In this document: positions 28,094 through 34,952 of the stretch, piece by piece
Layout: each line of letters begins with the position of its first letter
Numbering within the stretch: position 1 is the first letter of the stretch
Origin: Flavobacteriales bacterium
GTDB lineage: Bacteria; Bacteroidota; Bacteroidia; Flavobacteriales_D; Crocinitomicaceae
Assembly (NCBI GenBank): GCA_947447525.1
Contig: CANFJL010000001.1
Coordinates: 372,001 to 436,000, forward strand
Direction: 5' to 3'
Length of the DNA stretch: 64,000 nucleotides
The notes under the pieces: model-generated
Seen by the model: the letters and a program-made list of their open reading frames with translations, nothing else
Told to the model about the DNA's origin: nothing
Databases searched by the model: none
Program-made: the position numbers and the translations under genes

Positions 28094-28693
28094 TTATGGT
28101 ATTTGCATGAATTTATGTGTTTGTAACGAGATTCGCCATCTAGGGTTACTTTTAATATAGTCAATAATTTGAGGTAGTATTTTATCGCTTTTAGACCATT
28201 CAGCTTGAAGGTATAAAGAACAGTCCTCCTTTACTTTTTTCGCATGCTCTTCTGCCCAGGCAAAGTCGGAGGGATGATTTATTACAATCTTTAATTCATC
28301 TGCTTTATTGTATGCTTCTTCGCAGGGTAATTTAAATTTTTTCGGTGAAAAACAATACCAATCTATGGCTCCTTTTAATGGGTAACATCCTGAGGTTTCA
28401 ATAGCGCAATAAATCCCTTCAGCTTTTAGTCCAGCAATAAGATTGGTTAAATCATACATGGCGGGTTCACCACCTGTAATTACGACAAAGTTGCAGTTTG
28501 AGGCTTTAGCCGCTTCAATTAGTTCTGAAATAGAAGTCTCTTGATGCTCATGTCGTTCCCATGATTCTTTAACATCACACCATACACATCCAACATCACA
28601 ACCAGCAATTCTAATAAAATAGGCGGCTTTTCCTGTGTAACTTCCCTCACCTTGAATGGTGAAGAATTTTTCCATAATGGGGAGGATGTTCAT
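28094..28693 (-). CDS. queE: 7-carboxy-7-deazaguanine synthase
   Basis: The 199-residue radical SAM enzyme makes CDG, a precursor of queuosine and related 7-deazaguanines. It begins LPIMEKFFTIQGEGSYTGK, then shows the cluster Cys triad CDVGCVWC (C32, C36, C39), VVITGGEPAMYDL, AIETSGCYPLKG and FSPKKFKLPCEEAY. Other pathway genes (queC, queD, queF) are not in the window. It is the first gene of the operon with PD40-OmpA, ubiA-like and maf. Confidence 0.95.
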   Translation of the reverse strand: MNILPIMEKFFTIQGEGSYTGKAAYFIRIAGCDVGCVWCDVKESWERHEHQETSISELIEAAKASNCNFVVITGGEPAMYDLTNLIAGLKAEGIYCAIETSGCYPLKGAIDWYCFSPKKFKLPCEEAYNKADELKIVINHPSDFAWAEEHAKKVKEDCSLYLQAEWSKSDKILPQIIDYIKSNPRWRISLQTHKFMQIP

Positions 28694-28717
28694 TGTGATC
28701 TTAATAATATATTAAAA

Positions 28718-28725
28718 CAAAAGTA
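28718..28725 (-). promoter_or_regulatory. -7 element upstream of queE
   Basis: Read on the minus strand this is TACTTTTG, a full match to TAnnTTTG, 24 nt upstream of the queE ATG. It faces a second -7 element (28783-28790) that drives the divergent PCMD-like gene. Confidence 0.45.
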
Positions 28726-28782
28726 AGCATTCGAAGTGTCTCATTTGTATAATTCACATGTTTTTTGTGTCGCTTTTATTTC

Positions 28783-28790
28783 TATATTTG
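28783..28790 (+). promoter_or_regulatory. -7 element upstream of the PCMD-like gene
   Basis: TATATTTG matches TAnnTTTG and lies 22 nt before the ATG at 28813. A T-rich stretch with TTG at 28765-28767 is upstream, but its 15-nt spacing is short for this promoter class. Confidence 0.45.
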
Positions 28791-28812
28791 TTTAAACTCT
28801 AAATGATTAACT

Positions 28813-29766
28813 ATGACTAAAATAGCTACAATTATCTCCTTTATGTTTATTTATGGAGCGACTTTTTCACAAGGTCAAATCGGAAATGGTGATTTAGAAA
28901 ACTGGGAAAATGTTGCAGCTCCGACAGAAGAGCCTGTAAATTGGAATAGTTTTAAAACAGGGTCGGGTACCTTCTCTGGTTTTGCCTCTAAACAAATAGA
29001 GCGATCTGCAAGCATTCGATCAGGAGCTACTGGAATGTATTGTGCGAGAATCTTTTCTGTAAGCACTTTAGGTATTGTTGCTAATGGAACAATGACCTTG
29101 GGACAAATCAATATGGGTAGTACCACACCAAGTAATGCTGCCAACTATAATTATTCTAAAACTGCTGATGCAAATTTTTCTGAAGCCTTAGTCGGATCAC
29201 CAGATTCAATTGTATTTTGGGCTAAATATACACCGATGGGTTCGGGTGTACAAGAAGCGAGAATTCATGCTATCCTTCATGATGCCTATGATGTACATGA
29301 TCCAATCGACGCAGGTTCTACTCCACATGTGGTAGCTACGGCAGCATTCAACTATCCCTCTACAAATGGTTCTTGGGTAAGATATAGTGTTCCATTTACC
29401 TACAATGGAGCAGCAACTGTTCCAGCATTTATTCTTGTAACATTCGCTACGAATGCAATTCCAGGTGGTGGTGCAGCTGCTGATGAGGTTTTGTTGGATG
29501 ATATTTCGTTGATTTATAATAATGCTGGTATCACTGAAAACACTAGTTCTGATTTATCAGTTCATTTTGACAGCAATAACGGTTTGCATTTTTTCTCCAA
29601 TCATGAACTTCAAGGCGAAATAGTATTATACAATGCTATGGGAGCTGTTGCCTATAAAGGAGCTTTAACGTCTCAGGTAATGGTAAAACTTACCTCTGGA
29701 GTTTATTTTGCTAATTATTTCCAGTCCAATGGAAACAATGGGGTTCTAAAATTCATTGTAGAGTAA
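28813..29766 (+). CDS. Secreted PCMD-like protein with C-terminal sorting domain
   Basis: The 317-residue protein has a signal peptide (1-19), starts its mature part with GQIGNGDLENWENVAAPTEEP, and ends its main domain with ADEVLLDDISLIYNN, a pattern I associate with the PCMD domain found in Bacteroidota surface proteins. The last 75 residues (LQGEIVLYNAMGAVAYKGAL, SGVYFANYF) look like a type IX secretion C-terminal domain, so it is probably displayed or released at the surface. It lies 5 nt upstream of a TonB-dependent receptor gene. The ligand is unknown. Confidence 0.75.
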   Translation: MTKIATIISFMFIYGATFSQGQIGNGDLENWENVAAPTEEPVNWNSFKTGSGTFSGFASKQIERSASIRSGATGMYCARIFSVSTLGIVANGTMTLGQINMGSTTPSNAANYNYSKTADANFSEALVGSPDSIVFWAKYTPMGSGVQEARIHAILHDAYDVHDPIDAGSTPHVVATAAFNYPSTNGSWVRYSVPFTYNGAATVPAFILVTFATNAIPGGGAAADEVLLDDISLIYNNAGITENTSSDLSVHFDSNNGLHFFSNHELQGEIVLYNAMGAVAYKGALTSQVMVKLTSGVYFANYFQSNGNNGVLKFIVE

Positions 29767-29771
29767 AATAA

Positions 29772-32174
29772 ATGGCATTTCGTTTATTCTTATTTTGTTT
29801 ATCCCTAGTTGCATTTAATTCCTTTTCTCAAAAAGGAAAGGTGGAAGGTCGTGTATTTGATCAAGATGGAAAAGTCATATATGGCGCCACTGTAATCTAT
29901 AAAAGTGAAACCATTGTTGGGGTGCAAACAGATGAGAATGGTTATTTCACCATTGAATTACCTTTTGGAGTTTGCCAACTCATTGTAAAATCAGCTACAA
30001 CTAAAACAGATACCTTATTGGTGGAAGTTGGGGAAGTAAATAAATTGGTTCGAATATTATTAAAACCTTTTTTAAAGGAATTTGAGCAAATTAATTTTAG
30101 TGTAGGAAAATTTGATAAGCCACTAGAGGAGCAAACGGTTACCATGGTGGTATTGAGGCCTTCATTAATTGAAAATAAAAATACGCGAAGTATTGAGACC
30201 GCATTAGACCAAACTCCAGGATTGAATATTCTTGATGGCGAACCACAAATACGAGGAGGAAGTGGTTTTACTTTTGGTGTTGGTTCGAAAGTTGCTGTTT
30301 TGGTTGATGATATGCCTATGCTATCTGGAGATGCCGGTCGACCAGAATGGGGATTTATTCCCGTTGAAAATATAAGTCAAGTAGAAGTAATTAAGGGAGC
30401 GGCATCTGTGTTATCGGGAAGTTCTGCGCTTTCAGGATCTATTCATATTAGAACAGCTTATCCGAAAGCCAAACCGCTTACTAAGGTTGCTCTATATTCT
30501 GGTTTTTATTCCACTCCATCCATTGAAAATGCTACCTGGTGGAATGACGCTCCGATGATCAGTGGAGTGAATTTCCTTCATTCACAAATGAAGGGCAATT
30601 TAGACATCGTAGTTGGAGCCAATCTTAATTATGATCATGGTTATATCGGTGCGCCAAAACCAGGGCCATTTGTTATTGATACGGTATCCAACTTTAGCGA
30701 CAAACAAATGGCATCAGAAAGAGCCCGCATTAATTTCAATTTACGCTATCGCTCTAAAAAAATAAAAGGATTGAGTTATGGCGTCAATGGAAATGTGATG
30801 TTGGCGCGAAGCAACATGTCTTTTGCTTGGTTAGATGATTCTTCTGGTTTATATCGTGCTTATCCCGGTGCTGTATTCTTACAAGATCAGTTTATTTTTA
30901 ACCTAGATCCTTTTGTTCAATTTGTCTCTGAGAACAAAGCCAAACACTACTTAAGAACGCGCATTTTGCATTCAGACAATCAACGAACTGCCAATCAATC
31001 TAATAATGCGACAACCATTTATGGTGATTATATGCTTCAGAAAAGTGTAAAAAGGTTTAAAGGAATGGATTTTATTGGTGGGGTGACTTTTACCAATACC
31101 CAATCATATGCGAGTATGTATGCAGGTTCAGGTTCTCCAGAAAATCAATTGCTAAATGTCTCTGCATATTCTCAAGTAGAACAAAAATTAGGTAAAAACA
31201 TAAATCTATCCGCAGGAGCTCGTTTAGAGTATTTTCAGTTAAATGATTCCATTACAGCAACCAAACCAATATTTAGAGCAGGAGTAAATTGGAAAGTTCA
31301 GAAAGCAACCTTTCTTAGGGCTTCTTTTGGACAGGGTTTTAGGTTCCCAACCATTACAGAACGTTATATTAAAACGGGTGTGGGGAATTTTGGAGTTTTT
31401 CCGAATCCAAGTTTGAAGCCTGAAAGCAGTTGGAATGCTGAAGTGGGGGTCAAGCAAGGAATTAAAATAGGTGATGTTTATGCTTATTTTGACGCGGCTT
31501 TCTTTTGGCAGGAATATCAAAACACCATAGAATATATGTTTGGGATTTGGGATGTCGCTAATGCTCCGGCGTCATTTGCTGGTTTTAAATTTTTGAACAC
31601 TGGACAATCAAGAGTGGTTGGTATTGATGTTTCTTTTGCTGGATTAGCAAAGGTGTCAAAAAATGTAGACCTTAATTTTCTGACTGGATACAACTATATT
31701 GTCCCAAAAACTTTAAATCCGAATTATGTATATGCAGTTGACGATATTAATCGACAATACAGTTATAACACTACTTCAATGGATCCACAAAGTCAAATAC
31801 TTAAATATAGATTTTTACATAATCTGAAGTTTGATGCAGAAGCAACATTTTACAAAAAGATAGCCTTTGGTTTAAGTGCTAAGTATTTTAGTAAAATGGT
31901 AAATATGGATGCCATTATTAAGGATTTTGAAGAAACAACAGCCAATTCAGGCGGGGATAAACAAAATATTAGATACATGGATTATTTTTATGCCCATCGT
32001 TTCGGTAATTGGATTTTTGATTCTAGAGTGTCATTTAATTTAAACGAGAAGCATAAATTTGCATTGGTTGCTAGTAATTTATTAAATAGAAGTTATTCCC
32101 TTCGTCCCCTTAAAATTGAATCGCCGCGAACCATAATGATTCAATATACTTTCAAATTAGATAAGAATACTTGA
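29772..32174 (+). CDS. TonB-dependent outer-membrane receptor
   Basis: This 800-residue protein has a signal peptide (1-19), an N-terminal carboxypeptidase-regulatory-like beta-sandwich (about 20-105; GKVEGRVFDQDGKVIYGATV), a plug domain (about 120-240; ETALDQTPGLNILDGEPQIRGG, GSKVAVLVDDMPMLSGDAG, SQVEVIKGAASVLSGSSALSG) and a 22-strand-type beta-barrel ending PRTIMIQYTFKL. It imports a ligand using TonB energy. It is not SusC-like in architecture. The secreted protein encoded 5 nt upstream is the best candidate partner. Confidence 0.92.
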   Translation: MAFRLFLFCLSLVAFNSFSQKGKVEGRVFDQDGKVIYGATVIYKSETIVGVQTDENGYFTIELPFGVCQLIVKSATTKTDTLLVEVGEVNKLVRILLKPFLKEFEQINFSVGKFDKPLEEQTVTMVVLRPSLIENKNTRSIETALDQTPGLNILDGEPQIRGGSGFTFGVGSKVAVLVDDMPMLSGDAGRPEWGFIPVENISQVEVIKGAASVLSGSSALSGSIHIRTAYPKAKPLTKVALYSGFYSTPSIENATWWNDAPMISGVNFLHSQMKGNLDIVVGANLNYDHGYIGAPKPGPFVIDTVSNFSDKQMASERARINFNLRYRSKKIKGLSYGVNGNVMLARSNMSFAWLDDSSGLYRAYPGAVFLQDQFIFNLDPFVQFVSENKAKHYLRTRILHSDNQRTANQSNNATTIYGDYMLQKSVKRFKGMDFIGGVTFTNTQSYASMYAGSGSPENQLLNVSAYSQVEQKLGKNINLSAGARLEYFQLNDSITATKPIFRAGVNWKVQKATFLRASFGQGFRFPTITERYIKTGVGNFGVFPNPSLKPESSWNAEVGVKQGIKIGDVYAYFDAAFFWQEYQNTIEYMFGIWDVANAPASFAGFKFLNTGQSRVVGIDVSFAGLAKVSKNVDLNFLTGYNYIVPKTLNPNYVYAVDDINRQYSYNTTSMDPQSQILKYRFLHNLKFDAEATFYKKIAFGLSAKYFSKMVNMDAIIKDFEETTANSGGDKQNIRYMDYFYAHRFGNWIFDSRVSFNLNEKHKFALVASNLLNRSYSLRPLKIESPRTIMIQYTFKLDKNT

Positions 32175-32192
32175 TAATTAAAGGGAAATAAC

Positions 32193-32222
32193 TTGTAAAT
32201 CAAGATTTATATACTATCTTTG
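32193..32222 (+). promoter_or_regulatory. Strong Bacteroidota promoter of rpsP-rimM
   Basis: TTG (32193-32195), a 19-nt spacer and TATCTTTG (32215-32222), followed by CACCC. Spacing and both elements match the consensus. Initiation near 32228 leaves a leader of about 54 nt before rpsP. Confidence 0.8.
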
Positions 32223-32227
32223 CACCC

Positions 32228-32281
32228 TTAAAATTAATTATAAACCGAGGTTTCGGACCTCAAATTGTAAAAAGTAACATT
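32228..32281 (+). promoter_or_regulatory. Candidate structured leader of rpsP
   Basis: The leader contains two hairpins that share bases: CCGA (32245-32248) with TCGG (32253-32256), and GAGGT (32247-32251) with ACCTC (32257-32261). They cannot form together. This arrangement suggests autogenous control of S16. I recall that computational rpsP leader motifs have been proposed in Flavobacteriia, but I cannot test the match here. Confidence 0.4.
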
Positions 32282-33016
32282 ATGGCAACTAGAATTAGAT
32301 TACAAAGACACGGTAAAAAAGGAAAAGCATTTTTTCATTTAGTAGCAGCGGATAGCAGAGCTAAAAGAGATGGTAAATTCATCGAAAAATTAGGTACATA
32401 TAACCCAGTAGCTAATCCAGCAGTGATTGATATTAACTTTGAGAAAACATTAAGTTGGGTTCAAAAAGGAGCTGAAATGTCAGATACGGCACGTGCAATT
32501 TTATCCTATAAAGGAGTATTGCATATGAATCACCTATTAAAAGGTGTTACAAAAGGTGCTATGACGACCGAGCAAGCTGAAGCAAAATTTACTGAATGGT
32601 TGCAATCAAAAGAAGGTAAAATAGATACTAAGAAAGATAGCTTAGCAAAAGCAGCAGCGAAAGAAAAAGCCGCTAAAATGCAAGCGGAAATGGAAGCAAA
32701 TGTTGCAAAAGCAGCAGCTGTAGAAGCAAAAAATACTCCGGTTATTGAAGAAGAAGTAGCAGAAGAAGCTCCAGCAACAGAAGAAGCGGTAGCAACAGAA
32801 GAAGCGGTAGCAGAAGAAGCTCCAGCAACCGAAGAAGTGGTAGCAGAAGAAGCTCCAGCAACAGAAGAAGTGGTAGCAGAAGAGGCTCCAGCAACGGAAG
32901 AAGTGGCAGCAGAAGAGGCTCCAGCAACGGAAGAAGTGGTAGCAGAAGAAGCTCCAGCGACTGAAGAAGCGACTGAAGAGGCTCCATCTACAGATGAAGC
33001 TCCTGCTGCTGAATAA
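32282..33016 (+). CDS. rpsP: 30S ribosomal protein S16 with long acidic repeat tail
   Basis: Residues 1 to about 85 are S16 (MATRIRLQRHGKKGKAFFHL, SRAKRDGKFIEKLGTYNP, WVQKGAEMSDTARAIL). After a helical Ala/Lys-rich linker (about 95-150), residues 155-244 are almost only Glu, Ala, Val, Pro and Thr, built from an 11-residue unit EEAPATEEVVA repeated at 178, 189, 200, 211 and 222. Normal S16 is about 80-90 residues, so this protein is nearly three times that length. C-terminal extensions of S16 are known in Bacteroidota, but the repeat content varies. It is followed by rimM after 5 nt, a conserved pairing. Confidence 0.96.
   Translation: MATRIRLQRHGKKGKAFFHLVAADSRAKRDGKFIEKLGTYNPVANPAVIDINFEKTLSWVQKGAEMSDTARAILSYKGVLHMNHLLKGVTKGAMTTEQAEAKFTEWLQSKEGKIDTKKDSLAKAAAKEKAAKMQAEMEANVAKAAAVEAKNTPVIEEEVAEEAPATEEAVATEEAVAEEAPATEEVVAEEAPATEEVVAEEAPATEEVAAEEAPATEEVVAEEAPATEEATEEAPSTDEAPAAE
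32813..32977 (+). repeat. Five 33-bp tandem repeats inside rpsP
   Basis: The 33-bp units encode EEAPATEEVVA and variants. The nucleotide copies differ only at a few silent or conservative positions, which points to recent slippage or unequal crossing over. The repeats keep frame, so copy number changes would lengthen or shorten the acidic tail without breaking the gene. Confidence 0.85.
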
Positions 33017-33021
33017 GCTGC

Positions 33022-33549
33022 ATGCAAAAAGAAAATTGTATATATATTGGACAAGTAGCGAGACTTCACGGATTCAAAGGTGAGGTCTCTTTGTTTTTAG
33101 ATGTAACCGATCCATCGGATTATCTTCAAATGGAAATCTTCGTTCTTGACATCGATGCTTGTTTAACACCTTTTATAGTTGAATATATAAAACCAAAAAA
33201 TAAGGGTTTTATAATGGTCAAGTTTAAAGGTATCGATGATGAGCGTTCCGCTCAGCGTTTGCTTAAAAAAAATATTTATCTACCCGACACTGTATTACCT
33301 GAACTTGGTAATACTTCTTTTTATGATCATGAGGTTGTTGGGTACGCAGTGCATGATGTGTCTTTTGGTCCTATTGGAAGTCTTGTCGAAGTTTTGGATC
33401 ATTCGGCCAATCCTTTGTTGCATATTGATAAAGATGGCACCGAAGTTCTCGTTCCTATTTTTGATGGATTAATAGTAGAGGTAAAAAGAAAAGAAAAGAT
33501 TTTAATCATTAAAGCCCCTGAAGGATTAATTGAATTGTATCTTTCTTAG
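33022..33549 (+). CDS. rimM: 16S rRNA processing protein RimM
   Basis: The 175-residue assembly factor for the 30S head has an N-terminal RimM barrel (IGQVARLHGFKGEVSLFLDV; GFIMVKFKGIDDERSAQRLL) and a C-terminal PRC-barrel (YDHEVVGYAVHD, GSLVEVLDHSANPLLHID, VLVPIFDGLIVEV). It is co-transcribed with rpsP, 5 nt away. Its stop overlaps the convergent nagZ-like stop by 4 nt. Confidence 0.95.
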   Translation: MQKENCIYIGQVARLHGFKGEVSLFLDVTDPSDYLQMEIFVLDIDACLTPFIVEYIKPKNKGFIMVKFKGIDDERSAQRLLKKNIYLPDTVLPELGNTSFYDHEVVGYAVHDVSFGPIGSLVEVLDHSANPLLHIDKDGTEVLVPIFDGLIVEVKRKEKILIIKAPEGLIELYLS

Positions 33550-34694
33550 TCTTCTTTATTCATTAGTCCGGCAGCCAATTTCATTCTGATTATTCTTCTG
33601 GCAGAAGCATTTACTTGCTTTCTAAATGATGGATCTGTTTTGTAAAGATCTAAAAGTTCGCTGTGTGTCTTTTTAACATTTACAGGCATTAATACAATGT
33701 CACAACCTGCTCTTACCGCTTTACTAGCTGCTTGAGGAACGCTAACTACGCCTCCCATATTCATAGCATCTGTGATGATCAATCCTTTAAATCCAAGGCT
33801 GTCTCTTAATAAAGTAGTTACTATTTTTTCAGAACAAGTTGATGGTAATCCTTGTGTGTCAAACTTTGCATTGTTTTGAACTCCAATATGTGCAACCATA
33901 ATAGAAAGCACACCTTTTTCTATTAATGCTGGATAATTTTTCACTTCCTTCATTTCTCCATCAATGGTTTGTAGTGATTTGTGGGTATCGCCAGTTACGA
34001 GTCCGTGTCCTGGAAAATGTTTTGCTGTAGCGATTATGTTTTTTTCCTGCGTTGTTGCAATAAAGGCATTGGACCAAGGAATTATATTTTCAGGAATTGC
34101 CCCAAAACTCCTATACCCAACGGTCTTGTTTGGTGACATATCAACAACAGGAGAGAAGTTGTAGTTAATTCCGATATCATTTAAATCTTTCGAAATAATG
34201 GTCGCAACATCAATTACCTCTTCAATAGTTGTTAATTCATTGGCTTTTTTTACAACAGTGGAACCTAATATTTTTCTATTTACTAAACTCGGTTCAGCAT
34301 CTGCACTATATAAAAATGGAAGGTTTCCAATTAGTTTGTTGCTTTTTTCAAAACTCTCAATCCAAGAGGTGAATTCATCTTTTGTTCCATTAAGCATGAG
34401 CACTCCTCCAATGAGTCTAAGTCTAATGAATTTATCTATAGAATCTCTTGATTCTCCCAGTCTTCCTACTGCAGGCATAATTAATTGAGCTACGATAGCG
34501 GTGTCGTCCATGGATGCAAAGATGCGCGCTACTTCCTTATCTAAACTTTCGTTATTGGAAAGATAATCCGTAAGCACGAATTTCTGTGTAGTATTGATTT
34601 GTTCAGCAGCTTCAAAAGATAAACTTGCTGGTTGCTGTGCACAGGAATAAAAGAAACTTAATCCTATAAATATGGAGAGTGTTAGACGCATCAT
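33546..34694 (-). CDS. Glycoside hydrolase family 3 lipoprotein (NagZ-like)
   Basis: The 382-residue protein has a lipoprotein signal (GLSFFYSC) and a GH3 N-terminal TIM barrel. The NagZ-type loop KHFPGHGLVTGDTHKSL supplies the general acid/base His, and KGLIITDAMNMGGV holds the nucleophile Asp. NagZ hydrolyses beta-N-acetylhexosamine from muropeptides; the lipid anchor implies an envelope location rather than the usual cytosol. Bacteroidota often have a longer version fused to a beta-lactamase domain, and that domain is absent here. A TATTTTTG element (34715-34708) lies upstream. Confidence 0.86.
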   Translation of the reverse strand: MMRLTLSIFIGLSFFYSCAQQPASLSFEAAEQINTTQKFVLTDYLSNNESLDKEVARIFASMDDTAIVAQLIMPAVGRLGESRDSIDKFIRLRLIGGVLMLNGTKDEFTSWIESFEKSNKLIGNLPFLYSADAEPSLVNRKILGSTVVKKANELTTIEEVIDVATIISKDLNDIGINYNFSPVVDMSPNKTVGYRSFGAIPENIIPWSNAFIATTQEKNIIATAKHFPGHGLVTGDTHKSLQTIDGEMKEVKNYPALIEKGVLSIMVAHIGVQNNAKFDTQGLPSTCSEKIVTTLLRDSLGFKGLIITDAMNMGGVVSVPQAASKAVRAGCDIVLMPVNVKKTHSELLDLYKTDPSFRKQVNASARRIIRMKLAAGLMNKED

Positions 34695-34952
34695 TATTTT
34701 GTTTTTTCAAAAATACTTTTATTTCTCTAATTGAATTTCCGCTTGCAATACAATTATTCACAATTGTCTTGTCAACAACAGTACCAAAATATTTCTTCTT
34801 GTGGATTATGCGATATTGATTTAATGGTAACTTTTTAGCTTTTGCGATATTATTAATTTAATTTTACCAATAAGTTAATCTATTATTAACGAATCGCAAG
34901 TTACTGTAACTTTAAACAACTAATAATTAACATTAGTTTTAAATAAATATTT
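34695..34952. other. 258-nt divergent intergenic region
   Basis: It contains a TATTTTTG (34715-34708, minus) for the nagZ-like gene and a weaker TAACTTTA (34907-34914, plus) for the CotH-family gene. I see no ORF, RNA gene or repeat in it. Confidence 0.5.

Noticed and set aside
32530-33069. Long open frames on the minus strand opposite rpsP (179 and 81 residues of Ser/Ala/Thr or Leu repeats)
   Set aside because: They are by-products of the 33-bp repeats and the codon bias of the S16 tail. They have no family similarity, no start signal and cover the promoterless strand.
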